Shown: in pieces, positions 44,461 to 55,872 of the stretch | How positions within the stretch are numbered: position 1 is the stretch's first letter | Layout of the letters: every line of letters begins with the position of its first letter | Source: Stenocarpella maydis | Lineage: Eukaryota > Ascomycota > Sordariomycetes > Diaporthales > Diaporthaceae | DNA: 64,000 nt | Direction of reading: 5' to 3' | Assembly: GCA_002270565.1 (NCBI GenBank) | Contig: NQMI01000084.1 | Coordinates: forward strand, 51,292-115,291 | The notes under the pieces: model-generated | The model's input: only the letters and a program-made list of their open reading frames with translations | What the model was told of the DNA's origin: nothing | Database searches by the model: none | Program-made: the position numbers and the translations under genes

Positions 44461-46494
44461 ATGGTCTCCCAAAAGAACGGGGACATTCGCAGCTTCTTCT
44501 TTGCGGGCTCCCAGGCACCAAAGCCGCCAGCCTCGCAGACTAGAAGCTCACAGAGGCCAGCGCCGGCGCCAGTGACCCCTTCAAAGCGGAGCCGTAATGA
44601 TGCTGAACCCAAAAACTCGTTTCCATCACCAGGCTTCGACGTCCCCTCCTCGCCCCCCTCCATAAGCTCTCCAGCCCCGAGGGGGCCCATCAGCCGCGAT
44701 GCCATCATCGCGGCCTCCGACGACGAGCTCGACGACTCGGACGACTCGCTTCCGGACGTCCTGATGCGCAACTACACAAGGCCAGCAGCAGGCGCCGCAG
44801 GGCCGCCCGCCACGCTCGGCCTGCTCGTGACGCCCCGCGCGAAGCGGACCGCCGCGGCGCACGAGTTCCACTCGTCGCCGCTCACCATCCAGAGCAAGAA
44901 GAACAGGCAGAACATGCAGGCGCTGATCGAGTTCGCGCGCAAGGACGAGGAGACCCGCGCGTCTGCCCAGCGCTTCTCCGCGATGCTGGAGCAGGAGGCC
45001 GAAAGGGAGCGCGGGGCAGCTGCCGCGGGCGACACCGAGGACATCAGGGGTCACGGGCAGGAGGGCAGGGCGGCCGCGGCCGCGCTCAAGGAGCACATAC
45101 TGAAGGCGGCTGCGTCGGCGGACGGCGAGGGGGCGGACGGGGACGGCGCCGAGAACAAGATGCGGGTCGTCAGGGCCCTGCAGCGCGCCGAGGTCAGCGG
45201 CGCGAGGAAGGTGTACTACTTCTTCGAGCAGGACGAGCCTGAGCCAGATGTCGTCGGCAGGAAGTTCCCCAGGGCCCAGGCGAAGGGCCCGTGGGCTGTG
45301 CTCGATGACGCCCAGGATCGCGGGAGGCACTTTGCGAGCGGCTTCCCGTATGACGTCCAGAGGAAGCTGGGGAACCTGCCTGATGAGATATTCCTCTGGG
45401 TCCTGGGTGATCTCTGCTCCGAGAGGCATAAGACATTGCAGTCTGAGTATGTCAGGTTGTTGAGCATCTGCGACGACCAAACAACCCGCCTGGTCACTCC
45501 GGTACTCTTGCAAAAGCTGTTCAGACAGATAGGCGCTACGAAGGACATCGACAACCTTATGGGCCCCGTGACTTTGAGGGAGGAAATTGGGAATCCTTAT
45601 CCAAGTCGAGACTGGTCACGCGTCGAAGGTATCCTCGACTTGTTAGGGGCAATTGCACGGCATCTCACCTCGTCCACTCGCTCCACCGCGATGCAGATCC
45701 TTCTGCGCCTGGGAATGGACAGCCTGGCCGTGGAGAACTTCGGGTTCACCCAGAGATGGCGGCAGACAGTGGATCTCGTTGCCCGAAGCGTGCCCCACGC
45801 TGAATGGACCTCGTTCTGCCGGGAGGCCTGCCACTCAGTGTACCATAGCTCCCCCAGGGCCACGACGCGGCTGCGCGCCGTCTCCCTCTTGGGCCCAGCC
45901 GCCCTAGCCGGCGAGCACCCGATGGCCCTCCAGACACGCACGCTCGACCTCAGACGGCGGCTGGCGTCAGTATTCTTCTTCGATGACCTGCACCGCGCGG
46001 ACAAGCGGCCCGAGGACACGGTAAACATCCGCGCCGTCATCGACCGGCTGGAGGAGGCCGACGAGCTCCAGATCAACCAGGACACGGACTACCGCGAGTT
46101 CGAGGCGCTCATCATGATGCTCAACACCGCGCTGGGCGACGCGTCGAGGCGGCAGGGCCGCCGGGCCGAGAGGCCGGCCGCCGGCTTCGACGCCGAGGTC
46201 GACGAGCTGGCCGAGGGCCTCAAGAGCATGCTGACGCGCGTGGCGCCGCTCAGCAGGGGCATCCACGTGCCCAGGATCGAGGCCAAGAACGCGATGGAGC
46301 TGCTCCGCGAGAGACTGCTGTACCAGGTCAGGATCAAGGCGGTGCCGAAGAAGCATATCTTTGGGCTGCAGGAGGACGGGGGGGAGGATGTGTCTCTGCC
46401 GAAACAGAGGGATTTTATCAAGGGGTTCCTCAAGAAAGGGAGCAGGGGGCCGAGTACCAACGTTGAAGCGGCAGACACGGTGATGGCTGGATAA
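44461..46494 (+). CDS. Unrecognised helical protein with PIP-box-like N-terminus (677 aa)
   Basis: A single exon encodes 677 residues. The N-terminus MVSQKNGDIRSFFF resembles a PCNA-interacting motif (I-x-x-F-F), although Asn stands where Gln is canonical. A disordered Ser/Pro/acidic stretch follows to about residue 110 (DDELDDSDDSLPD). Then comes a basic/helical segment (KKNRQNMQALIEFARKDEE). From about 240 to 640 it is mostly alpha-helical with HEAT-like spacing (DEIFLWVLGDLCSERHK, WSRVEGILDLLGAIARHL). A DNA replication or repair role is plausible from the PIP-like motif and nuclear-type basic patches. An Nse6-like Smc5/6 subunit is one guess, but I cannot establish homology by eye. Codon use is strongly GC-biased, as in genuine neighbours. 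Confidence 0.75.
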   Translation: MVSQKNGDIRSFFFAGSQAPKPPASQTRSSQRPAPAPVTPSKRSRNDAEPKNSFPSPGFDVPSSPPSISSPAPRGPISRDAIIAASDDELDDSDDSLPDVLMRNYTRPAAGAAGPPATLGLLVTPRAKRTAAAHEFHSSPLTIQSKKNRQNMQALIEFARKDEETRASAQRFSAMLEQEAERERGAAAAGDTEDIRGHGQEGRAAAAALKEHILKAAASADGEGADGDGAENKMRVVRALQRAEVSGARKVYYFFEQDEPEPDVVGRKFPRAQAKGPWAVLDDAQDRGRHFASGFPYDVQRKLGNLPDEIFLWVLGDLCSERHKTLQSEYVRLLSICDDQTTRLVTPVLLQKLFRQIGATKDIDNLMGPVTLREEIGNPYPSRDWSRVEGILDLLGAIARHLTSSTRSTAMQILLRLGMDSLAVENFGFTQRWRQTVDLVARSVPHAEWTSFCREACHSVYHSSPRATTRLRAVSLLGPAALAGEHPMALQTRTLDLRRRLASVFFFDDLHRADKRPEDTVNIRAVIDRLEEADELQINQDTDYREFEALIMMLNTALGDASRRQGRRAERPAAGFDAEVDELAEGLKSMLTRVAPLSRGIHVPRIEAKNAMELLRERLLYQVRIKAVPKKHIFGLQEDGGEDVSLPKQRDFIKGFLKKGSRGPSTNVEAADTVMAG

Positions 46495-46953
46495 GGCTGT
46501 CGCTTTGGCTCCCACGCATGTCGGGGGGAGGTTTCTAAAATTTGCCTGTAACAGATCTCTGATCACAAGCGGCACTAATGCCCGTATTGATAGTCTTGAG
46601 TCTGGCAGGATTTACTGGTTCAGTATCTCACCACCTGCTTTTGGATCGAGGAGATGGTGAGAGCTCTATGTATCAAGATATCCGCGCACTCTTGGGCGAT
46701 GTCAACCTCGCATCCAAAGGGGACGCAATCTCATCACATTCAATGACATGCAGGGTGAGTATCAGTAATGCAAAAAAATGACACGTATAATACAATCTTG
46801 CATATCCCATGGCCCTATGGCTTGGAGCCTCTATCTCACGCCCGCGGGTTGTTGGCACAGGTTTATTCTTCCTCTCACGCTATATGGCAAACGACCATTG
46901 GAAACGTAGAAACCTAAGCTTCGGACATGCATGCGGTGAAATCCACCCACCCT
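46495..46953. other. Convergent 3' flanks
   Basis: This 459-base spacer lies between the 677-aa gene and V-ATPase subunit E. No coding signal was found. Confidence 0.5.
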
Positions 46954-47820
46954 CTAATCGAAGAACTTGCGGTTGGGGTTCACCCCAAACAGCGTCTTTC
47001 GCACGGCCGGCAGTGAGGTGGTCTCGAGGATCTTCAGCCTCGCCTCGAACGTGTTGTCGATCTCGATCTTGCCATTGCCGCTGAGAATAACCACTCCGCC
47101 GGCACTACAAAATCGGCCTCGTCAGCTGCATTCCACCAGGAGGAACGGGGGCCCCTCTGGTCGGCGTTGATTGAGCCGGTGGGTGGCATTCTTACCTTCC
47201 CTCAGGCACCGGGTTGCTCTCGTCGATGGTAGCCTTGGTCTCCTTGCCCACCTTGTCCTTGTACTCCTTGGTGGCCTCGTCGATGGCGGTCCGGACGAGG
47301 TCGTAGTCGGCCTTGCGGGCGCGGACCTGCAGCTCCGGCTCGAGGAGGGCGTACATGCCCTCGAGGACCAGGCCCTTGAGGGCGGCGGAGTACTTCTTCT
47401 GGTCCTTGGCGCCATCTGCCAGCTTTCCGCGGGCCTTTTCGAAGATGTCGTCGAGCAGCTCCTGCCGGGCGGCGAGGACCTTGAGGCGGGTCTTGTTGGC
47501 GTAGGTGGAGCGGGTGATCTGCTGCGACAGGCTGGCCTGCTTGAACTTCTTTTCGTACGAGGAGTCGATGGAGTCGGTCTCCTGCCGGACCAGCTTGGAC
47601 TTCTCGATGGCGAACTCCTCGTTGGCCTTGATCTCGATCTCGCGGGCCTTCTCGCTGGCTTCCTGGCGGATGAAGGCCGTCATCTTGCGGAGCTCTTGCC
47701 CGACCTGGGGAGGGCGGTGGTGCCCATTGTTAGCTTCCGGGTGCCCCAAGTGGAGTGTTGTGCTGAGCCTGGTGCCGGGTTGCGTACCTGGTCGTCGGAC
47801 AAGGCGTGGGCTTGCGACAT
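46954..47820 (-). CDS. vma-4: V-type proton ATPase subunit E
   Basis: Exons 47788-47820 (11 codons, MSQAHALSDDQ), 47196-47704 and 46954-47104 give 230 residues, the expected length. The long N-terminal helix (VGQELRKMTAFIRQEASEKAREI) forms the peripheral stalk coiled coil with subunit G. The C-terminal part includes the EPELQVRARKADYDLV strand and ends FGVNPNRKFFD, a family hallmark. Subunit E is part of the stator that links V1 to Vo and is needed for vacuolar acidification. The unspliced frame gives a wrong N-terminus (MGHPEANNGHH) and a truncated end at EGR; the GTACGC and GTAAGA donors restore both. Confidence 0.96.
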
Positions 47821-49327
47821 GTTGGGCGGTTGTGGTGGTGACGCCTGCGGGATATGAGGTTCGGCACGGTGAGGGCAGCTAGACGCTCTCGTTGGGGTGG
47901 GACGGGCACGGGGGAGGAGGACGACGCGGCGTCTAGCGGGAGCAGGGAAAGTCGTCAGTCGTGGGAGGTTGTGTGAGCCGTGATCGTGGTCGCTGTCGTT
48001 GTCGTTGTCGTGGTCGTGTTGAAGTCGGCAGAGGATGTCTCGTAGAGGATGATGGGCTTGGCGGATCCTGGCCTGGCTATTGTTGGACCTGGAGCTCCTC
48101 CGTCACTCATCGGTGCTGATGCTGCCAAGCTCAACTGCCCGCCGGCAGCTGCGCACCTCCCCCGGCTCCCCAAGGCAGCCCGCCAGCCCACCACGTCCGG
48201 GGCACCAAGCAGCTTAGGGGCAGCCTGCCGGTCCAGCAGGCTCCTATTTGAGGTTTCGCTTGGTGGTGCAGACAGCCGTAGATTGGACTGCAATGCGCTG
48301 GTCCCACTGGCCCTGCAGCGCCTACATGGGAGTTTGTTGTTCTGGTGGTACGGCCAACATCTCGTGATTGGACAGAAGCAGCACCAGTCTGTCTGTGTTC
48401 TGGATTCAGCATGATCACCGTTGGGTCTAGCGTATACCTAGGTATACTGTAGATACCTGGGCCGGGGCGTGGACGGCCCACGACCATTGATGGTCAGCGA
48501 CTTGGCTGCTTGCGCACTCTCCATGTTTCGCTTCCCGCATGAAGCCCACCGTGTTAGGCTACTGTCTCCATGCTCTCCCAATACACCACTAATAATACAC
48601 ATGGTCTATCTATCCACTCCCTACCTACCTAGATGACCACTCAATCTGTTTCTGTCCCATCCCACCCTCATCAATCTAATCTTGGCCCCCTCCCCCCGGC
48701 GCCCCTTTGGACCGACCCTATGAATAACTGTGCCTGACCAGAGGGAAAGCGCTGCCGACCTGTGACCAGCTCAAGTGGCCTGCGTCCGACACCACGGGCG
48801 TCACCTTCAATACTTCGAAACAGCCCACTCGGATGTCTCAGGCCCGCCGTCACGCCCACTTCACTGAGGTCATTCGCCGCGCATCGACTCGAGTTTTCGT
48901 CCCGCTCCCAACCTTGACATACGAAATCTAAACCCGAGTCCGTCCGCCCTTCCCAAGACCTGCCCGCCAGACGCCACTGTCCACTTGAGCGAACCGTCCC
49001 AACCACTCCCCAACCCTGCGTCTTGGACTGCCCCTCCCCGACGAACGACTGCTGCTTCCGCTGCTGCTGTATAACCACGACCTCAGCCAGGTGCCAGGTG
49101 CCAGAACCCCGGCACGAGGGTTAGTTACACCTCACCTGGGACACGGCGACAGTCACAGTCACAGTCACAGCCACAGCCGACCGCCGCCCCCCCCCCCCCT
49201 TCCTACCTACAACCTAAATACTCCACCGCGGGAGCTCCTTTATGTGCAGCGCGCCACGCGAGTATCTACATACCCTATCTCCTGGCTCTTTCTGCCAGAT
49301 GCGTCTCTGCACAACTGAATCGGCGCA
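47821..49327. other. Divergent promoter region, V-ATPase E / NIPA transporter
   Basis: It contains a GTCGTT/GTCGTG hexamer run near 47985-48018, a 16-bp palindrome at 48432-48447, an AGTCAC repeat at 49151-49170 and a C-run near 49190. No gene is supported. Confidence 0.55.
48432..48447. repeat. Perfect 16-bp palindrome GTATAC-CTAG-GTATAC
   Basis: The 16 bases equal their reverse complement and contain TACCTAGGTA at the centre, as at 44268. Confidence 0.85.
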
Positions 49328-51158
49328 ATGGGGTCTATCGGCGGCATGTCCCCTGGTGGGAGCATCGCGGTATGTTCTCGATCTTGCGACTCTGTTTTTG
49401 GGTCGCAGCCACTCCCAAGACGAGGCCCATGGCTGACATACCACACAGCTCGGCATTATAACCGGGCTGATATCGACTGGAGTACAGAGCTTAGGTCTGA
49501 CACTGCAGCGCAAGTCGCACATCCTCGAGGACGAGAAGGGGCCCCACGATGTTCGCAGGCCACCCCACCGAAGGAGGAGATGGCAAATCGGCATGGCCAT
49601 GTTTATAATATCAAATATCCTTGGAAGCACTGTCCAGATATCGACACTGCCGCTACCGGTTCTGTCCACGCTGCAGGCCTCGGGCCTGGTCTTTAACTCA
49701 ATATGCGCCACGCTAATACTTGGCGAGCCCTTCACGAGGTGGTCACTGTGGGGCACATTACTGGTATGCGCCGGCGCCGTGCTGATCGCCATCTTTGGCG
49801 CCATACCCTCTCCCACACACTCCTTGGATGGGCTGCTGGCGCTGTTGGGGAGGTCTGCTTTCGTGCTGTGGATGGCATTGCAAGCAGTCCTTGTCATTGC
49901 CATCTGCACCGTAATCGACGGCGTAAACCACCTCCTGAACCTCTCGCAAAACCCGCGGTTTCGCCTGATCCGCGGCCTGTCCTACGGCTGCGTGAGTGGT
50001 ATATTGTCCGCTCACTCACTGCTGGTGGCAAAATCCGCCGTCGAACTCATCATTAAGACCTTGGTCGACGGGAAGAACCAGTTTGTCCACTGGCAAGCCT
50101 GGGTGATCGTCCTGGCACTCATAACACTAGCATTGACTCAGCTCTACTATCTGCATCGAGGCCTCAAGTTGGTCTCGACCTCAGTCCTGTACCCTTTGGT
50201 ATTCTGCATTTACAACATCATTGCTATCCTGGATGGGCTCATCTATTTCGACCAGACTGAACTCATCAGCCCCTTGCGCGGCTGCCTCATCGCGCTTGGA
50301 ACCGTTATTCTCTTGTCAGGCGTCCTGGCGCTCTCGTGGAGGCTGAGTGACGAGCAACACACTCCCGTGGGCGGCCAGTCATCTCTCGCTCCGGGCCTGG
50401 GTCTTGTAGAAGACACAGATGGCGAGGAGGAGGAGGAGGATCTGCTTCTCGGCAGCACCAATTCAGTCGGCGCCGAAGATGACGTCCTTCCAACGACTTA
50501 CACGTATAATACCTTTGACAGTCCGGCGCCGGACAGCGCTCGGCGGAGCAGGCCAAAACCGCTACCGCTTCTTCCGTCGACCTCATCAGGTTCTGGGCGG
50601 AGGAAAGCGTCCTTTTTGCCTTCCCTTCCCAGACCGCGCTGGCAAGAACGACAGGAGATATGGGGCGAACTGGACGACGATGCAGTGCCATATTCGCCCC
50701 TGCCAGTCAGCAGGCTGCGCTCAAAGACTTTGCCAGCCAACGATGTATCACTCATTAGTTCGCACCGGAGAGGAATCAGCGATACTCCCTTCATCCTTGG
50801 CGAAGCATCGGTGAGTGCGGAATCGCCTCGGCCATGGAGATCCAGCTTCCGCGCCCGCAGGAAGTCCACGGGCTTCCCCGGCTTCACTGCTAGGAAATCG
50901 AGTAGACGGGCTTCCGGAGGCCCGGTCCAGGGCGCGATTGGAGGCATCTCGCGTTGGTGGAGAAACAGAAATAATAACTCCGCTGGGGACCTGTCAAGGC
51001 CGTCAAGCTCGACTTTCCCAGAAAACAGTGATGGGCCGGGAGACCAGGCTCCGCGCCAAGAGCCTTACCGGGACAGCCCTGAAGCGGACGGCAGTGAAGA
51101 GGCGCCTGGCTCGGCCGAGGTCACAGGGAGTAGGAGGGAAGAAGATTCTGCTGTATAG
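49328..51158 (+). CDS. NIPA-family (DUF803) membrane transporter, putative Mg2+
   Basis: Exon 1 (49328-49369, MGSIGGMSPGGSIA) joins exon 2 (49449-51158) across a 79-base GTATGT...CACAG intron, giving 583 residues. Residues 15-345 contain about nine hydrophobic helices in drug/metabolite-transporter arrangement (LGIITGLISTGVQSLG, MAMFIISNILGSTVQ, SVLYPLVFCIYNIIAILDGL). A cytosolic, Ser/Arg-rich tail of about 240 residues follows (DGEEEEEDLLL, then RRKSTGFPGF). NIPA proteins are reported to move Mg2+ in endosomal and plasma membranes; fungal members are less studied, so the substrate is inferred. The first exon supplies the missing start of TM1; without it the frame begins mid-protein at 49593. 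Confidence 0.9.
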
Positions 51159-51694
51159 AGATGCATACGATACCTTTCGAACCGTGGCGGCACCTTCGTT
51201 TTGGGAATGTGTGCCGCCCGTTGGGCGTTTTGGCTTAAAGGGAACATGGGCACTGGAGTGAATGGGCACATATATACCAATAGAAAACACGCGCGGGGAT
51301 TGCAATCGGGCCTGAGCATGGCTCTTGGTGCGAGCGACTGGATAGGAACTTGGGATTTATCTCTTTGTAATCATGATCATTCCATCCCCCTTTTGGACCC
51401 GGTGCGGTGCACTGTGACAAGGCGCTGCTGCAGCTTGCCTCCCTTGAGTGCCCGTTTTACTGCCCGGGCACACGTGTTTACTACTTACCTCCTTGCAAGT
51501 TCAGGGCTAACAACATGGACGCACATGCAAGGACATGGAGTCTGAGATGTATAAGCACAATAACTACAGTTATAAATGAGAGACATACGGAGTACATACA
51601 TTCAGTTGCCACGGCAATCGTGGTCAAAGCTTTCCACCAAACCACAACGAACCCCTCTGTCCCCAGAATGCGATACACAGCACTTGCCTTCTTC
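51159..51694. other. Intergenic, TACGGAGTA site
   Basis: This is the 3' flank of the NIPA gene. TACGGAGTA is at 51586-51594. No coding signal was found. Confidence 0.5.
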
Positions 51695-52422
51695 CTATGT
51701 GTAGGTATACTGGTTGACGGTAATGCCAGCAACCGTCCAGGTCTTGCCTCCATCGGCGGTGACCATGTTGCCCGAGGCGCTGTTGAGCGCCAGCGTGTTC
51801 TTGTAGTTGAGGTCGGCGGCGCTCATGGTCAGCTTCGCACGGTGCCACAGTTTGCCTGCTGGCACTCCATGGCCGTGCCCCAGCCGAGAGCGCCGCGGCT
51901 GCTGGGCTGTTTGGTATTTGATTCCGGATAAGGCCTTGTGGTCCAACTGACAGTCACATCTCTGTCAATTCCAAGGCCTGGGGTCGACTTTTGGGGGCTG
52001 TTTGGGGTGTCTTGGGAGCTGTGACCTTGTCACCTGGCCTCGCCTTGTTTACTGCGCCGTCTTCCTGGTTACCTGGAACATAGGTGAGCATTGGCAAGCA
52101 CTAGCACACATCCGACGAACATAGCGATGCACCACCTGACCTCGCTCGCGACCAGGTTACACGAGGACCTTTGTATACCTAGGTTTGAATAATATGAGCC
52201 CGGGGTTCCACACGTTCTTCATGTATCAGACGGAACATACCCGACGCTAACAACAGTCGAGATGGCGAGGCTCTGGACCAGAGATCACATCGTCCATTCC
52301 CGTTCCCGGCCAGAAACCTGGGTTCCCATTGTGAGGGGTGTTGAGGGCTGGCAGGACGAGTGTCGTGCTCGCCTCGGTGATCCGCGCGCCATAGGCAAGA
52401 GGGCCCGTGGAGAAAATATTTC
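51695..52422 (-). pseudogene. Frameshifted relic of a secreted-type fungal protein gene
   Basis: Four colinear minus-strand segments in different frames read like one protein. Segment A (52247-52422) follows a CAG acceptor and contains TGPLAYGARITEASTTLV and NTPHNGNPGFWPG. Segment B near 52019-52036 reads PGDKVT. Segment C (51829 to about 51975) has ALGWGTAMECQQANCGT. Segment D (51695-51826) has NTLALNSASGNMVTADGG and KTWTVAGITVNQYTYT before a stop. These resemble a fungal extracellular, beta-sandwich-like family that I recall only generally. No single frame or reasonable intron set joins them, and no signal-peptide exon was found upstream. Decay by small indels is most likely, though assembly errors could mimic it. 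Confidence 0.65.
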
Positions 52423-53947
52423 CTGAACGAGAGCAGGGGAAGTAAGAGGGCATACATGGTTTTACGACGGCTTACACCAAAGGCAGAAGTACAATAGTAC
52501 ACAAGCAAGCTTCCATAGAGAGATGGTGTACACGACAGCAGCCAAGACGCTTGGGACAGGGAAAAGCGACCCCAAGGGAGTAGAATGCTTGGCGCTCTCC
52601 CTTTCCAATGCACATGAGCATCTAAGAGCCTAGCAGGGAACCATCACCCTCGCACCGAAGATACTTCGGACAATGGCGGAGCTTCAAGCATCCGTCAGTC
52701 TGCGCTTGACGTCTCCCCCACCTATGAAAGCAGCCAAAGATGCATCGTTGACGCGATGAACCACGGTAAGGGACAACGCCGGTATGGGCACTTTAGTGAT
52801 CACGTGGCCCAGGTCCCTAAGCTCCATCCCAACTATGAAGTAAACTACAGCTGGGGTGTCTTGTGGGAGGCAGTAGGAAGGGCGAGCGCGCCGCCGTGAC
52901 ATTGTTCGTAAAAGGTGACCGGCCCGCCAGTTATGCCCGTTGGAGTTGCCGACAATGGAATACACAGTATACGGTTTTGTCCCCATCACCAGGTAAACTT
53001 CCAGACTACACGGGGGGGGGGATGCGCATCGGTTCCGACCATGTACCTGCGCGGGTGTGTGTTTTTCGATTAGGGTTGCCTCTGCCTGAGAAGGATGTCG
53101 GCAAGTGGAGGAGGGCCCGGAGAGTTTGAAAAGGGGCACGACTACTGGGCCCACTCCCCTGCCTGTCTTGGTTCTTCGTATGGGAAAGACAAGAGACACA
53201 ATATCGGCCGGCGACCTCGGCTGTTGCTGGTGCTGGTGCAACAACCACTCAACTGGGAACAGTATGATTGAGAGGATTAGTAGCGAGGGAAAGGCCGGTT
53301 CACGCAGCGGACTTGGATTCAATGCCTACAGCCATCACTTTTTGAGGTATGCATGGCAAATCCTATGTGAATAAGGGGCGAGTGATTTTGGTCCTCCAGC
53401 AGACACAGGAAGAATCAATCTATGAGTCCGTATCTAACGCTATCACAAGACGCGCTCAGCACTCCCACCGCATACATTTACAAATGTACGAGGGTTGGCC
53501 AGCAGCATAACTAAAACCGATATACATTGGAAAAAGATGCAGGGAAAGGAGACAATCGACGCCCATGAGAGAACTTAAGTGTTGGAACCAGCCCTGAAAG
53601 ACCACAAGTAGATTTGCACACCCCGTTCCATCATCTCTCCAAGACCGTGCCGCTCCGTGCCGTGTCCCACTGGATGTGGTTTTATAATCCCGGAACGCCG
53701 CGTGCGTCCTTTCACGTGGACAGGCAGACACCGTCTCGAGTATTACAGCATCAACCCACCCCCGCCTGCTTGCTCACCGCCTCTCCCAGAATTACAACCA
53801 CCTCGGGACGTTGCCTGCAGATTACTCGACGGAGACCTAGATTCTGTTGCCACGTAACGAGTACGCGCGGGCCAAGGATCCTCGTTCAACGCTTCCGCCG
53901 CCGCCATTTTCCAGGGGGACATGCCATCGCCCGCTCAGAGCCCAGGC
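52423..53947. other. Intergenic, downstream of PLS1
   Basis: There are open frames on the minus strand (52684-53322) but no conserved motif, and the composition is mixed. A G-run lies near 53010. No gene is supported. Confidence 0.45.
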
Positions 53948-54826
53948 TTAGAATGTCGAGGGCTGAGTCTTGGAGTCGATATATCGGAAACGCTCGCGCT
54001 CCTTGCGGTCCTTGAGCAGGCAGGCGGTGGCCAGGATGAGCACGCCATCGATGCCGGCCATGCCGAAGATGGCGGTGAAGATGTTGTCGACGAAGACGTT
54101 GGCGAAACTGGCCAATGGGCCAGCGCAACCCGTCATCATAGAAGCGGCCGCCGGGGACGGGCACGTCGGATCGGTGACAAAGGCGGGCGAGGTGCTGTTG
54201 AAGAAACCACAGCATGCGAACTGCGTCAAATGTTAGCCTACTGGATGATCCAACGGTGTACCTTAGCAGCAAGACGGGTTCTCCGTACAGATGTTTGCAT
54301 CAAGTCCTGGACGCGGGGTGGCTGCGCGTTCCACATCGGGGACAAGGTCTCTTTGGTTTTTAACGTGAGGATCCAAAGGTAGAGACCCAAGATGACGGAG
54401 AAGAGGGCGTTGACGACCAGCATATACCCTGAGAGCTTGAGCCAGCCGCGGGTTGGCATGGCAATAGCAGGCAGTGTGAAGGCGAACGTGACGAAGACTA
54501 ATACGCCGTTGACGATGCCAGCTGTGAGATGTTAGCCATGGGTCCCTCTCTCCGTTGCTACAAACAACGAGTTCCTGAAGGTGTCGGCCGGGCGTCTGCC
54601 CCCACAGCCACGCCCTCTTATCCTCCCCCCCCCCACCCCGTAGGAACAAAAGCGTACCTGTTAATGGGAACATCTGGTACAGCAGGTTCCTCACAGCCTG
54701 GACGCCATCAGTTGGCGTCTCGAACATGATGTTCTGAACGATGACCGAGAAGCCGACGAGGATGGCACCGGTGACGACGAAGAGGAAGTCGGCAGCCACG
54801 TAGGCGCCGAGGACTTTGCTGACCAT
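53948..54826 (-). CDS. PLS1: PLS1-type fungal tetraspanin
   Basis: Exons 54658-54826, 54289-54521 and 53948-54220 give 224 residues, the size of PLS1. Four membrane helices are visible: ADFLFVVTGAILVGFSVIV, AGIVNGVLVFVTFAFTLP, LSGYMLVVNALFSVILGLYL and FTAIFGMAGIDGVLILATAC. The large loop has the tetraspanin signature CCGFFNSTSPAFVTDPTC and a later GC. The short tail is KDRKERERFRYIDSKTQPS. Donor GTACGG at 54288 is non-ideal, but it is the choice that gives QTS/FACCGFF and a 68-base intron with a CTAAC branch site. In plant-pathogenic moulds PLS1 is known to be needed for appressorium-mediated penetration, and it also occurs in saprobes. Confidence 0.92.
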
Positions 54827-55837
54827 CTTTGCCGTCGATGTTGTCGAGTTGAGCAGCCTGGGCCAACGAGATATTCGGCCTCCCCTTTAACCACTTCCAA
54901 CCCAATCCGTGCTGGCGGTGTTCCTGGCTCTGTCGAGGGGGCGGTTTTTTTTCCCTCTGCTCCAATAAGTGACGACCTGCGTCTAGTTTCGGGAGTTGCT
55001 CGTTATCGTGAAGTAGTCGTCGCCGTGAAAAAAGAATGCTCGGCGGTATAGTCGTCCTGCGCTTCCTCCCACCAGTGGCGAGCTACGAAAAAGAAGGTCT
55101 GTGGAAAGAGAATGTGGCCAATTACTAAAAGGTATACACAACGGGGAGAGAGAGAAAGAAGAACTGCACGGACGACGCGGCTTCAGGCGGAAGACGAATC
55201 GAACCAGCGGAGAGGCCAGCACCTTGGAAACAGGCAATGCAAGCGCCCTGAATCGAACGAAGACAAAACAGAAACTGGGAGACAAAGAGACGAAAAGAGG
55301 AAAAAGGGGGGGGGTGGGTGATGCAGTGACACTCGTCACTAGCAGCAAGACGAGCAGAAACGCAGCAGAAACGCTACCTGGCCAGGAGACTCTTGTCGGT
55401 ATCTGCCCACATCACGGGCGCCAGGCATACGCTGCCACCACTGAGATTTGTCGGCAGCCATGAAGGGCCTGCAACCGGCCCACAGTCTCGAGACGGGCGG
55501 TGCTGCGGCGTGTTCGAGGTTTGGCGCTGCACGTCGGCAGGGCGTGAGACTGTGGCATGGTGGCGATCGGCGTCGTGAGGCAGTCGTGGTTTCAGGGTTT
55601 GGCGTGAGGCGCCTGGAGTGGTTTGGGATGAAGCGTGCAGGGGCCACATGCTGCCACCCCACGGCCGCAGCCGCGCCAGGGGCCGCTGGTTTGCCTGGAG
55701 GCGAGCCCCAATCAGGGACGGGTGATCTCCCAGAATCATTCGATGAATCCAAACCTGGGGCCGTCCAGCCGACTGATTGCGTATTCCCTGTCCGCTTGTG
55801 CGTGAGTGTCTGCGTGTGTGTGCGTAGGCAAGTGCGT

Positions 55838-55872
55838 GTGGGCGTGGGCGTAGGCGTGGGCGTGGGCGTGAG
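55838..55872. repeat. (GGGCGT)n hexamer repeat
   Basis: Six near-perfect GGGCGT/AGGCGT units occur in tandem. Confidence 0.8.

Noticed and set aside
44626..45513. 295-residue minus-strand frame inside the 677-aa gene
   Set aside because: Antisense shadow of a GC-rich coding exon; Arg/Leu/Val composition is typical of third-position bias.
52684..53322. 212-residue minus-strand frame
   Set aside because: It has a hydrophobic start but no recognisable domain, no good splice context and irregular composition. It may be noncoding.
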